NCBI RefSeq assembly: GCF_004135365.1
Contig: NZ_CP035492.1
Coordinates: 1,178,001 to 1,242,000 of the forward strand
Direction of reading: 5' to 3'
Source of the DNA: Paenibacillus protaetiae
Lineage (GTDB): Bacteria > Bacillota > Bacilli > Paenibacillales > Paenibacillaceae
DNA length: 64,000 bases
Positions 50,215-60,882 of the stretch are shown in pieces; within the stretch, counting starts at the first letter, position 1, and every line of letters begins with the position of its first letter. The notes under the pieces are model-generated. The model was given only the letters and a program-made list of their open reading frames with translations. It ran no database searches and was not told where the DNA came from. Position numbers and translations under genes: made by a program.

Positions 50215-53200
50215 TTGCCTGCGACATTAACAGGGATCGTGTTTAACGATTTGAATCATAACGGGCAATATGATGCCGGAGAACCCGGGATTGCCGGCGT
50301 CAATCTTGTGCTGTTCAGCAATGCGGGCGGCACTTGCATGACGGTTCAATCCGACATTAACGGCAATTACAGTTTTACGATTACGGCTGCCGGTACCTAT
50401 ACCGTGTATGAACCGGTTGCGGATCCCGGCGCTTCTTGCCCGCCTGTTACATTCACGCAGCCAGCCGGCTTTACGATGTCCAACGGTCCTCGCAAGCTGA
50501 CGCAAATCGTAACAGCCGCCCAAGTTACGAACAATGTTACGATTACCGGCCATAATTTCAGCCATGATACGATCTTGAATCCGCTGAATTGTACAACGAC
50601 GATGATCCAGTTTGCCGGGCGGCCTTCTGTCTGGTTCAACATTGACATTGTGACGGGAGAAGAGACGGTTCAAGGGACTGTCTCCCCTCCTCTTGATATT
50701 AATGCGATTGGCTTTAATCCACTCGACAGCTATATTTATGGCTACGACCAATTGAATAACCATCTTGTGCGCGTGGACAGTGACGGCAATGTAATGGTAT
50801 TATTTCCGCTGCCGCCCGGCATGCCGTCAGATGCGTACAACACAGGCACTTTCGACCAGAACGGTTTCCTTTATGTGTTTGTCAACAACGAAACGACCTT
50901 CTATGTCATTGACCTCCGTCCAAATTCAGCCACCTTTCTCAAACTTGTCAACCCGGCGACCGGCTTCCTGGAAACAACGAGCGGCATCACGATGAACCGC
51001 GTTTTAAATGTGAGCGATTGGGTCTATCGGGCGGCAGACAATAATCTGTACGCGATCACGCCGACCGGAACGGTCGAACGTATTGCTCCTGCAACCGGAC
51101 ATATCGACAACATCGCTACGACTCCGCTAAACACAGGTCCTTTCGGCGCGCTTGCTATTGATTCGACCGGAACAATCTATGCAATCTCCAACAGTGACGG
51201 AACGATCTACCGCTATACGATTTCGGGCAACACGGCGACCGCTGTCCGCTTCTCCTCGACGGTGACAACTTCTTTCAACGATGCGACCATGTGCGTGCAT
51301 GCAGCAGTCCAGTTGGATTTCGGAGATGCCCCCGACCTCGGATCGGGCAATGGGCCAGGCAACTATTCCACGCTGCTCGCAAATAACGGGCCGAGGCATG
51401 GTCTTGTAAATCCTCTTTTTCTCGGAACCCAGGTGACTGCGGAAACCGATGCGCTGCAGAACGCGAGTGCAACGGGCGACGATATTCCATTAGGTATCCA
51501 AGACGACGGGCTAACGCTCCCCTGCCCCCGCTTTCTACGTCCGCAGCCAGCTACGAGCTTGACGTAACGGTCACCAATCAGGCTGGAGCGCCTGCCAATC
51601 TGTACGGCTGGATTGACTTCAACCAGAACGGGATCTTTGAAGTGAACGAAGCAGCACCCGTAGCAATGGTGCCTTCTCAGCCAGGGACCCAGGTTGTCTC
51701 CCTGCTGTTTACCGTGCCAGCCGGCGCTATACTTGCCGCCGGTACAACCTTTGTCAGACTCCGGTTGACAACCGATCTTCTGGACCAGCAGAATGCCGCC
51801 AATGGCGAGGAAGATCCTCGCAGCATCGGACCGGCCTCTGACGGCGAGGTTGAAGACTATTCTCTGACCATATCCGAAGCTGCTGTTCTGATAATCGACA
51901 AAGAGGTTGCCCCCTCTTCTGCGGAACCTGGCGAACAAGTTACCTATACCTTCACCGTAGAGAACCCGAATGCAATTGACCTTACAAACGTACAGATTGA
52001 AGACTCCTTGCTGGGACTGATCGACAGCATCTCCGTCTTGCCCGCAGGCGCTACCATTACGCTGAGCGCAACCTATACAATACCGCCCGGTACCCCTGCA
52101 GGCAGCACCATTATCAATACGGTAGTTGCAGAATCCGACCAGACTCCGCCTGCCAACAGTTCAGCTCACGTTACCGTTTTGCCCTTATTCACACTGGCAG
52201 TAAGCAAATTGGCAGACCGGGCAACCGCGCTTCCCGGCGAAACAGTTACTTATACACTGACAGTTACGAACACTTCTAACGACACCATTACGAATGTGGC
52301 CGTAACAGACGCAATGCTCGGATTCTCGACCACGATCGGCGCCATGACTCCTAACGAGACGCAGTTCTTCACCGTCAATTACACGATTCCGCTTGGAACC
52401 CCTGCAGGCACAGTTCTCACCAATGTGACCACCGCCGTATCCGATGAGACAGGACCTGTGTCCGACTTTGCTACAGTTGTTGTCAGCCCCGCTCCCAGCG
52501 ATACGATTGTGAAAACCGTCTCGTCAGCGGAAGCAGCGCCGGGGGATACCGTCACCTATACGATTACAGTTACGAATGCCGGGAATGAGGCCATAACGAA
52601 TGTCCATATTACCGATCCCGCATTAGGCGTCGATGTGACGCTTGACCAGCTCGATCCCGGCGACTCGGTTTCATTGAGCGTACCCTTCACGATTCCGCTG
52701 ACCGCAGTTGAAGGCGAACAGATTGTGAATGTCGCCACCGTTACTACGAATGAAACCGATCCCGAACAAGATATCGCAATCGTCACTGTTACAGGCGTAC
52801 CTGCCCTCCTCATCCTGAAGTCGGTCTCCCCTTCCCAGGCGAAGCCAGGCGCTGCTGTCACCTATACGTTCATCGTTACGAATACGGGCAATACCGAACT
52901 TAGCAATGTCCGGCTGGAAGATCCGTTGCTTGGCATTCGAAGGCGGATTGGCACGCTGGCTGCCGGTGAATCGAGAACGATTGATGTTCCGTTCACGCTT
53001 CCGCTTGATGCCACAGATGATCTAGTCAACACCGTTACCGCAGCCGGCGATTTCGACGAGCAGACGGTGACGGATGATAGCCAGGCAACTCTTCAGGTGC
53101 TGCTGCCCGGGCTGGAGCTGTCCAAGACTGTCAACAAGGCGGCGGCAAATCCCGGCGAAACCGTTTTCTTCACTTTCACATTGACGAATACGGGCGAAGC

Positions 53201-55334
53201 TTCCTTAACGAATCTCGTTTTGTCTGATCCGCTTTTGTCTTATTTTCAATTTATCGCCGAGCTGCTCCCGGGTTCTTCAATTACCGAGACGCTTCCTTTC
53301 ACCGTGCCTGCGGGTTCCCTTGCCGGAACCGTGTTTACGAATCTGATTACCGTCACGTCAACAGAGCTTGGGCCGCAGACTGCAGAAGCTGGCGTTACCG
53401 TTAACGACGTTCCGGCAATTACGCTATCCAAGTCAGCCGACCGCAATCATGCATTGCCGGGTGAGACGGTTTCTTATACGATTACGGTTACGAATACGGG
53501 CAATCTGGATTTGACGAATGTGACCATTCGCGATGCGCTGCTGGGGTTAGATACGGTACTTCCTGTTCTGGCCGTGGGAGCGTCAACCAGCCTTGTTGTC
53601 AATTTCGTCATTCCTTTGGATGCGGTTATTGGATCGGTCATCAGGAATCTGAGCATTGCATTCTCCGATCAGACGGATACGGCCGAAGCTGTCGCCAAGG
53701 TCGTCGTGGATGTCGCTGCACCATTGCTTTCCATTGCTAAATTTGCGAACACAGCTTCCGCCGCATCTGGCGAAACCGTCATATATACCATTATCGTGAC
53801 GAACCAGGGTACCACCGGCTTGACCAATGTCATTGTATCGGACGACACACTTGGTTTTGCACAACTGATCGGTACGCTCTTACCGCTGGAAAGCCGTACG
53901 TTCAACATTCCATTCATCATACCTGAGAATACGCCAAACGGATCAATCATCATCAATACGGCCATCGCGGATTCGGATCAGACCGATCCCGTCGCAGGTT
54001 CTGCTCAAGTTTCCGTGGAAGCCCATCCGGAGCTTCTGCTAGTCAAATCAATTAGTCCCGTCACAGCAGCGCCAGGCGAGACGGTTACCGCTGTGATCGT
54101 CGCAACCAATGCCGGAAATGTTACTTTGACGAATATTATCATTGCTGATGAAACTCTTCATTTCCGCACGGTTATTCCGGTATTGCCGGTTGGCGAATCC
54201 ATTACGATCGCACTGCCGATTGTTGTTCCTTTCGTCGAAGCATTCACAGTCATTACCAACACAGCCACTGCTTCCTCATCCGAGCTGGGCGAGACATCCG
54301 CCGCAGCCTCGTACACTGTACTTCCTGCATTCGTGATTGATCTCGTCAAAAGTGTCGATAGACAAGAAGCATCGCCGGGGGAGACCGTCACTTTCACATT
54401 TGTTCTACGCAATTTGTCCAATACGCCTATTACGAACCTGCATCTGGCAGACGCTCTTCTCGGGCTTGATCAGCAAGTGGATATTTTGCCGATCGGGTTC
54501 GTCATCGTCATTAGCCGCTCCTTCCAAATTCCGCTTGACGCTCGGGGAGGCACTGCCATTATGAATACAGCCATCCTGACCTCTGCGGAGACACAGCCTG
54601 TTACCGCTTCAGCGCAAGTTGCAATTCGCCAGGTTCCCCGTCTTGAACTGGAGAAAACAGTAACTCCGGCTATTGCATACCCGGGACAGCGCGTATTCTT
54701 CCGAGTATCAGGGACGAATACAGGCAACGTTCCGTTATTCAACATTCGTTATGCCGACCATCTTCTCGGACCAACGGGAACGGTCTCCGTTCAGGATGTC
54801 GGCCAGCAGATCGAGCTTACCCTCCCGCTGGATATCCCGGAAAACGCGGTTCCGGGAAGCGAGATTGTCAACACATTACTTGTCAACTCCGAACAGACCG
54901 GAACTTTATCGGCAGCTGCCGCCGTGAAGATTATCCCGCTGCCGCTTGCCGTTAACAAGCGGTCGAACGTAAGCCTTCTGTTCGTCGAGGATACGGCACG
55001 TTTTACAATAACTGCCGCAAACATCAGCAATACGATATTAAACGATGTCATCATTACAGACCCGCTGCCGGAAGGAACTACATTCGTGCCGCATAGCGTC
55101 ATCGTCGGCGGCCGCTCCGTTCCTTCAGCCGATCCTGCCAGCGGGATAGCAGTCGGCAGCCTGGCTCCCGGCCAAAGCACGGCCGTTTCTTTCATCATCA
55201 AACAGACCGCTCCCGCTCCCGACAACGTGCTCCGCAACCGGGCGCTCGTCTCGTTCCTGGTACCAGGACAGCCGAACCGTTATACCGCTCCATCCAATCT
55301 GCTCGAAATTCCGGTCGAAGATCACGAGGAATAA
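50215..55334 (+). CDS. Giant SdrD-B/GEVED/DUF11-repeat protein 3 (frameshifted)
   Basis: With one base restored at 51518-51529 (CCCCTGCCCCC) this is about 1706 residues. The order is an SdrD-B-like domain (1-75, TGIVFNDLNHNGQYDAGEPG), a DUF6923-like propeller region (about 100-365), a GEVED domain (365-555; LDFGDAPDLGSGNGPGNY, then GWIDFNQNGIFE and GEVEDYSLTI), and eleven DUF11 repeats to an acidic tail (VEDHEE). No signal peptide, membrane anchor or sortase motif is seen. The start is the TTG at 50215, 8 nt after AGGAGG and at the first residue of the conserved domain. An ATG at 50188 is in frame but has no ribosome site. It is probably a spore or surface structural protein. Confidence 0.84.
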
Positions 55335-55758
55335 TGCCTGTCCCATGACCGGCGATTCGCAGGTAGGCAGGTGATTAGCCGCAGCCCGCGCAATACCCGC
55401 CATACAAGCAGCAACAGCCGCAGGAAGCCGTTATGACGACTTCTGCGGCTGTTGCTGCTTGTATGGCGGTAGCATATTGAAGTGCTGTGCCCTTCAATGT
55501 TGCCTCTCCCATTCACCATCCTACTCAGGTGTGACTGTCCGACTCTTTAACCGTGTTGACATTTTGGGTGATTACGATTTTAAAAAAACTTCAGGCAGGG
55601 ACGGAAAGATTCAATCCCGGGACTGTCATGGAAATGACCCTTATCCTCCAAGAGGCTAGACTACCCCCATACCCACCACGGTTCGCTGGCGGGTATTTTT
55701 GTTGAGAATATTAATTGCCGCGATAAAGGTGTGACTCAAATGGGATATACGATATCGC
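55335..55758. other. Gene-poor stretch with a long hairpin and an orphan terminator
   Basis: The 27-bp perfect hairpin lies at 55397-55469, and a terminator-like hairpin (ATACCC paired with GGGTAT, then TTTTT) lies at 55669-55701 on the plus strand. No confident gene is seen between them, though the terminator hints that a short transcript ends there. Confidence 0.5.
55397..55469. repeat. 27-bp perfect inverted repeat with 19-nt loop
   Basis: The left arm (55397-55423) and right arm (55443-55469) are exact complements, starting CCGCCATACAAGCAGCAACA. The stem is unusually long for a terminator and has no T run. It follows DUF11 protein 3. Confidence 0.85.
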
Positions 55759-56279
55759 TCAAATCTGTATAAATGGGCGTGTTATAAACGATACTGCCGG
55801 ACAGTATCCAGAAGGAATCACTTTGTCTATGTCGCTTCGATGAGCGTTATAGCGCCTACTATGGGCCGACAAATCGCCAATATCTTTTAACAAGGGGAGA
55901 ACCTTTCGTGTATTCCTACTTAAGTTCCACGACTTTTCATCAAGGGTAATCCTGACTAAATCCCTTAAATAATAAAAATCGCTAGTTGCTTGATTTTTTA
56001 TTTTATCATCAATCTTATGATATTCGAGAATGCTTCTATGATTAAAGTCTCAATCACTCTGCGAATCATTACTGCACAAGCATCATACCACCCCTGCTCA
56101 TATGTACCATTGATCTGGTTAACAACTTTTTCAATATAACCTCTCGTATGTTTGACAAGAGATTGCGAGAAAACAAGTTGATTATGCGAATGAGACCCTT
56201 CATCGGGTGGGAGCTGGTTTGGAATATCTTGATGTATCTTCTTAGTCAAACTTAAAGCAAATCTAGCGGTTTCATTCAT
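55759..56279 (-). pseudogene. Decayed gene of an uncharacterised (DUF4145-like) family, AT-rich
   Basis: An open frame of 93 residues (ARFALSLTKKIHQDIPNQL to WYDACAVMIRRVIETLIIEAF) stops at 55998. One frame over it continues EYHKIDDKIKNQATSDFYYL, then LLKDIGDLSAHSRRYNAHRS to a stop at 55759. Repairing one base near 56020 joins the two parts. The SAHSRRYNAHRSDID ending resembles small proteins of abortive-infection or DUF4145-like families, but I do not assign a function. The stretch is much more AT-rich than its neighbours, so it is probably acquired and decaying. Confidence 0.6.
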
Positions 56280-56437
56280 CGGCTATCCCACTTTGTTGAT
56301 AGATATGTTTTGGGGCAACGGAGCAAGTTTTGTCAAGTTGTCACCCAGATACCGATGCGAACCGCCCCCGCCTCATCGTGGCTGGCTCCGGGGTTCCTGC
56401 AACTGCTTTCAGTGAGTTCTTGTTTGCAAGTTGTTGA

Positions 56438-56490
56438 CAGCCAAAAAGGGCTGCGACAGGTCACCAAACAGCAACCTGCCACAGCCCCCA
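56438..56490 (-). terminator. Terminator of the sulfurtransferase gene
   Basis: GGGCTGTGGCAGGT and ACCTGTCGCAGCCC form a long stem followed by TTTTT on the minus strand. The loop (TGTTTGG) resembles that of the 42941-42992 terminator. Confidence 0.75.
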
Positions 56491-56518
56491 AACCCGCGCG
56501 TCCGACGCGGCCTCTCGG

Positions 56519-57373
56519 CTATTCCTCTTCCCCCGTCGCCACCGCATTCCCCTCATACGAAATCCAATCACTCCAGCTGCCTGCGTACAGCTTCACGTTC
56601 GTGAATCCGGCGCTTTGCAGCGCAAAAAAGTTTGGCGTCGCTGTCACGCCCGAGCCGCAGTAGACGATGATTTCATCATCGGCAGCGAGGCCGGCGAAAC
56701 GTTCCAGCTGCGAGCGGGCCGGCTTCAGCATGCCGTCTTCATCGAAGCCTTCCTTCCAAAAGCGGTTGATGGCGCTTGGCACATGGCCGGCCTTCGGATC
56801 GATTGGTTCGATCTCTCCGCGGTAGCGCGGCGCTTCGCGGGAGTCGATGATGGTTACATCGCTCCGGCCGATGCGCTCGCGGACATATGCCGCATCGACG
56901 GCAAGTCCCTCTTGTACATGCGGCGTGAACTGCACAGCTGCCGGGCTCGGCACTGCCGCCGACGATTCGCCGCCGCTCGCCTGCCAGGCGGCAAATCCGC
57001 CTGCGGCGATCAGCCGCTCGCCATCATGACCAAGCCATTGCAGCAGCCACATGAGCCGCGCCGCATAGGCGCCGCCTTGATCATCATAGGCAATCACAGT
57101 GGTGCCGTTGCCAATGCCTAACGAGCCAAGCCTAACGGCAAGCTTTGACGGATCGGGCAGCGGATGGCGCCCGCCTGCACCGTCAGGGCGTTTTGGCCCG
57201 GACAAATCACGTTCCAGATGCACGTATACTGCTCCCGGAATATGTCCTGCCGCATACACGGCTTCCCCTGCAGCCGGATCGTTCAGCAGAAAACGGCAAT
57301 CCGCCAGCACATAAGATTGCTGCCCACCGGACAGCCTTTCCTTCAGCTCATTTACCGAAATAAACTTCACCAT
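56519..57373 (-). CDS. Thiosulfate/3-mercaptopyruvate sulfurtransferase (rhodanese)
   Basis: This 284-residue protein has two rhodanese domains, an inactive N-terminal one (about 5-120) and a catalytic one (about 155-280). The active-site Cys is in VYCGSGVTATPN. Such SseA-like enzymes move sulfane sulfur to cyanide or thiols. The ATG at 57373 has GGAGG 9 nt upstream and is preferred over the ATG at 57382. A TauE/SafE-type membrane protein encoded just upstream suggests a shared role in handling sulfur oxyanions. A terminator follows. Confidence 0.92.
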   Translation of the reverse strand: MVKFISVNELKERLSGGQQSYVLADCRFLLNDPAAGEAVYAAGHIPGAVYVHLERDLSGPKRPDGAGGRHPLPDPSKLAVRLGSLGIGNGTTVIAYDDQGGAYAARLMWLLQWLGHDGERLIAAGGFAAWQASGGESSAAVPSPAAVQFTPHVQEGLAVDAAYVRERIGRSDVTIIDSREAPRYRGEIEPIDPKAGHVPSAINRFWKEGFDEDGMLKPARSQLERFAGLAADDEIIVYCGSGVTATPNFFALQSAGFTNVKLYAGSWSDWISYEGNAVATGEEE

Positions 57374-57628
57374 TTGCCTCATCCTCCTATGTATACGGTA
57401 CTGAATCGACTACATTCCTATTACGGTCACTCGTTTAGACTGCATGCCCGCTACAGGGAGCTGAGGGGGAGTGACATACTAGTTTAGTTACGCCCTATCG
57501 CGGTACTTGTACCATGTATCCGATACCCGGTTACACTCCATTCCTCTCTTGCTACTCTTCACGACTAATCATATAAAACCCGCTTTACCACAAGCGGCCC
57601 AGCCGCTGCAATCCAATCCCCACTACAG

Positions 57629-58399
57629 CTACTTCCCCGTAATAAGCGTCCACAGCTGCCTGCCGATCAGAACCACCGTCACCGCTACAAAAAGCAGCTT
57701 CACGTAACGCGCGCCTTGCCGGATCGCGAGGCGTGATCCAACAAGCGAGCCCAGCACCATCGATACGCCCATTAGCAGCCCGACGCGGAAATCTACCCAG
57801 CCGAGCGACAGAAACACGATCAGGCTTGCAATATTGCTCGTAAAATTCAGCAGCTTCGCATTGCCTGCCGCCTGCACGAAATCCAGCCCCAGCAGCAAAA
57901 ATACAAAAATAAGAAACGAGCCCGTGCCCGGGCCAAAAAATCCGTCGTAACCGCCAAGCAGCAGCGCTGCCGCCATCATGCCCAGCTTTCCGGCGGAAGA
58001 CAGCTCGCGCGCCGCGCCGCCTTTCATCCCCCAATTGCGCTTCAGCAGCGTGTAAATCGTAACGCCAACCAGCATTACGACGATTGCGGGACGCAGCCAA
58101 TCGGACGGGATCAGCTGCAGCAGCAGCGCTCCCCCGGACGCACCGATGGCAGTAAACGGCACCAGCTTGCCCGTGCTGCGCAGATTGATTTTGCCGGAAT
58201 GTAAAAAAGTAAGCGTGCTCGTAATCGACGACATCGACGCCGACAGCTTGTTCGTGCCAAGCGCCAAATGCGGCGGCAGCCCCGCCGCCAGCAGCACCGG
58301 CACCGAGATCAGCCCGCCGCCGCCAACCGTTGAATCAATAAAGGCGGCCAGAAACCCGCCTGCTATAATCAGTACAATAATTCCCCATGTCAACTCCAT
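57629..58399 (-). CDS. Sulfite exporter TauE/SafE family protein
   Basis: This 256-residue membrane protein of the TauE/SafE/DUF81 family has about eight helices. It has the family repeat pattern: FLAAFIDSTVGGGGLISVP in the first half and LLGGYDGFFGPGTGSFLIF in the second. Members export sulfite, sulfoacetate or other organosulfur anions. Its gene is next to a rhodanese, which fits sulfur-compound handling. AAGGAAAAG precedes the ATG. Confidence 0.93.
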   Translation of the reverse strand: MELTWGIIVLIIAGGFLAAFIDSTVGGGGLISVPVLLAAGLPPHLALGTNKLSASMSSITSTLTFLHSGKINLRSTGKLVPFTAIGASGGALLLQLIPSDWLRPAIVVMLVGVTIYTLLKRNWGMKGGAARELSSAGKLGMMAAALLLGGYDGFFGPGTGSFLIFVFLLLGLDFVQAAGNAKLLNFTSNIASLIVFLSLGWVDFRVGLLMGVSMVLGSLVGSRLAIRQGARYVKLLFVAVTVVLIGRQLWTLITGK

Positions 58400-58431
58400 A
58401 GCTGCTTTTCCTTAAACCCCTCTCTTGCTCG

Positions 58432-58830
58432 TTACCTGGCTCTCTTAATGACAAAGCCGTTTTCAATTTTACTAAAACCAACCTTCGGATAATAGTCCAT
58501 CGCAGTAGGCGCGGACAGCAATATTAACGCCACTTCTTCCCCGATAACTTCTTTTACCCGGTTGATCAGCGCCTTGCCGATACCGCTCTTCTGGTACTCC
58601 GCGCTAACTGCAAGATCGGATAAATAGCAGCAATAATGAAAATCGGTAATCGCCCGTGCGATGCCGACAAGCTTGTCCCCAAGCCATGCGGAAATCGTCA
58701 GATCGGCATGATCCAGCATTTTTTGAATGCGTTCGGGCTGGTCTACGGGACGTTTGATCCCGCTGCTTTTGAACAATTCTACAACATCGCTTGCCTGCAA
58801 AGGTTCATTGGTTTTATAGACGAGCTGCAT
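58432..58830 (-). CDS. GNAT family N-acetyltransferase
   Basis: This 132-residue acyl-CoA acyltransferase has the GNAT core with LSDLAVSAEYQKSGIGKALINRV (acetyl-CoA-binding motif A) and YYPKVGFSKIENGFVIKR at the end. The acceptor is unknown. GGAGG 7 nt before the ATG at 58830 sets the start. Confidence 0.9.
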   Translation of the reverse strand: MQLVYKTNEPLQASDVVELFKSSGIKRPVDQPERIQKMLDHADLTISAWLGDKLVGIARAITDFHYCCYLSDLAVSAEYQKSGIGKALINRVKEVIGEEVALILLSAPTAMDYYPKVGFSKIENGFVIKRAR

Positions 58831-59131
58831 CTGTGTTCCTCCTAACAACGAAATGTTTTACACCGCCAAAAGCTCATTTTTTCCTGCTCTATCACTAGTT
58901 GAAGTATAACACAGATAAGTCGGCCGAAAAGCTGTCCCTTTTTACCGTTTTCCCTGCTTGGACGAAGCAGCCTCATTGATTAGGCGGTTGTCAGTTCCAA
59001 GTTTATTGCATCCGGCAGGTTCATGGCACTTGTACTCATAAATACGCAAATTTGTTTCAAACCAGGCAAATGTAATAAAATGGGGTAACGGGCGAAAGCG
59101 GCCCAAAAGCCGGAAGTCGGAGGTGCGTTCG

Positions 59132-59890
59132 ATGAAAAAAATCGTTTTGATCCGCCACGGGCAAAGCGTATGGAATGTGGAAAACCGGTTTACAGGCTGG
59201 ACGGACGTGGACTTGTCCGAAGGCGGACTGAATGAAGCCCGGCAAGCCGGGGAGATTTTAAAGAAAAACGGTTATGTGTTCGACGTCGCCTATACGTCGG
59301 TGCTGAAACGGGCGATCCGGACGTTGTGGATCGTTCTTCATGAAATGGACTTGTTATGGATTCCCGAGCATAAATCGTGGATGCTGAACGAGCGGCATTA
59401 CGGGGCGCTTCAGGGGCTGAACAAGGATGAGACGGCAGCCAAATACGGCGAGCAGCAGGTCCATTTATGGCGCAGATCCGTGGAAGTCCGCCCTCCGGCG
59501 CTGGACAAGACGGACGAGCGGTACGAAGCGTCCGATCCGCGTTACCGCAGCCTGCAGGAAGGCGAATTTCCGCTTACGGAAAATTTGGAGGATACGGAAC
59601 GCCGAGTGCTCCGCTATTGGGATTCCGACATCGCCCCAGCTATAAAAGCCGGCGGACGCGTCATCATTGCAGCTCATGGTAATACACTCCGTGCGCTTGT
59701 CAAACATTTGGACCATATTCCGGCGGACGGAATCGCCGATCTGAATATACCAACGGCTATACCGCTCGTCTATGAGCTGGACGATGAGTTAAAGCCAATT
59801 CGCCATTACTACCTCGGGCTGGAAGGCGAACTGCCTCCGGGAACGGTACCGCGGCACATCACGCCGCCGGAGCAGCAAAGCCGGCAGTAA
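59132..59890 (+). CDS. gpmA: 2,3-bisphosphoglycerate-dependent phosphoglycerate mutase
   Basis: This 252-residue glycolytic enzyme interconverts 3- and 2-phosphoglycerate. It has the phosphohistidine motif [38 protein letters not shown] and the second His in [10 protein letters not shown], as in dPGM/GpmA. GGAGG precedes the ATG at 59132; a GTG at 59123 is in frame but less likely. A strong terminator follows. Confidence 0.96.
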   Translation: MKKIVLIRHGQSVWNVENRFTGWTDVDLSEGGLNEARQAGEILKKNGYVFDVAYTSVLKRAIRTLWIVLHEMDLLWIPEHKSWMLNERHYGALQGLNKDETAAKYGEQQVHLWRRSVEVRPPALDKTDERYEASDPRYRSLQEGEFPLTENLEDTERRVLRYWDSDIAPAIKAGGRVIIAAHGNTLRALVKHLDHIPADGIADLNIPTAIPLVYELDDELKPIRHYYLGLEGELPPGTVPRHITPPEQQSRQ

Positions 59891-59933
59891 ACCGTACCAT
59901 TGCATAGAAGACCAATTAGCAGGCTGAACCAAT

Positions 59934-59982
59934 AAAAACAGCTGTTCCGGGCATCGGTTACATGCCTGAAACAGCTGTTTTT
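59934..59982. terminator. Bidirectional terminator after gpmA
   Basis: AAAACAGCTGTT pairs with AACAGCTGTTTT around a GGGCAT/ATGCC inner helix, with A and T runs on the two sides. Confidence 0.88.
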
Positions 59983-60071
59983 ACATCTTTTGGCAAGCAA
60001 GAGAGAATAACTCCTCGCCAGACAGACTCACGATCCATCGAACAGTCGATATGCTATCCTGCCTTGTTCTA

Positions 60072-60791
60072 TTACTCCGGCAGCTCGACGTTATGGTAAA
60101 CCTGTTGAACGTCTTCTAAATCTTCCAGCGCGTCAATCATTTTCTCGAATTGCGCCGCTGCGTCTTCCGGCAGCTCGACGTAGTTTTGTGCGATCATCGA
60201 CAGTTCGGCCACTGTAAATTCGGTTACGCCAATGTTCTTGAACGCTTCCTGTACCGCATGGAATTGATCCGGTTCTGCGTATACGATGACGATGTCGTCT
60301 TCTTCGACAACATCGCGCACGTCCACATCGGATTCCAGCATCACTTCCATCACTTCATCCGCCGACTTGCCTTCTACGCCAAAGACAGCCGCTGCGTCAA
60401 ACATATAGGCCACCGAACCGCTGACACCCATGCTGCCGCCGTTTTTGTTAAACGCCGAACGAACCGATGCCGCCGTGCGGTTTACATTATTCGTAAGCGT
60501 ATCAACGATCACCATCGAGCCGTTCGGGCCAAAGCCTTCGTAACGCAGCTCAACGTAGTTTTCGTCGCCGCTGCCTTTTGCTTTATCAATCGCGCGGTCG
60601 ATAATCGCTTTTGGCACGTTATACGTTTTTGCCCGTTCCAATACAACCTTCAAAGCGCGGTTCGATTCCGGATCCGGTTCGCCTTTTTTAGCTGCTACAT
60701 AAATTTCAAGGCCGAATTTTGCGTAAATACGGCTTGTGTTCTTATCTTTTGACGCTTTTTTTTCTTTAATATTATTCCATTTGCGACCCAT
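60072..60791 (-). CDS. YebC/PmpR family regulatory or translation-associated protein
   Basis: This 239-residue cytoplasmic protein is of the YebC family, close to B. subtilis YeeI. The N-terminus [20 protein letters not shown] and the [19 protein letters not shown] region are characteristic. Family members bind DNA (PmpR) or assist translation of proline stretches (YebC/TACO1 type); which applies here is unknown. It stands alone. Confidence 0.95.
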   Translation of the reverse strand: MGRKWNNIKEKKASKDKNTSRIYAKFGLEIYVAAKKGEPDPESNRALKVVLERAKTYNVPKAIIDRAIDKAKGSGDENYVELRYEGFGPNGSMVIVDTLTNNVNRTAASVRSAFNKNGGSMGVSGSVAYMFDAAAVFGVEGKSADEVMEVMLESDVDVRDVVEEDDIVIVYAEPDQFHAVQEAFKNIGVTEFTVAELSMIAQNYVELPEDAAAQFEKMIDALEDLEDVQQVYHNVELPE

Positions 60792-60882
60792 GCTCTTCCC
60801 GCTTTCTTTTAGTTTTTGACACTTTATTATAACCGATTTTCATAGACAAACATAGACCCGTCCTGTGCGGCAGCTAGATGTT

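Noticed and set aside
55459-55659. Plus-strand open frame that includes the right arm of the long inverted repeat
   Set aside because: The translation shows no conserved motif and lacks a ribosome site. The downstream hairpin leaves open a short transcript, but not a supported gene.
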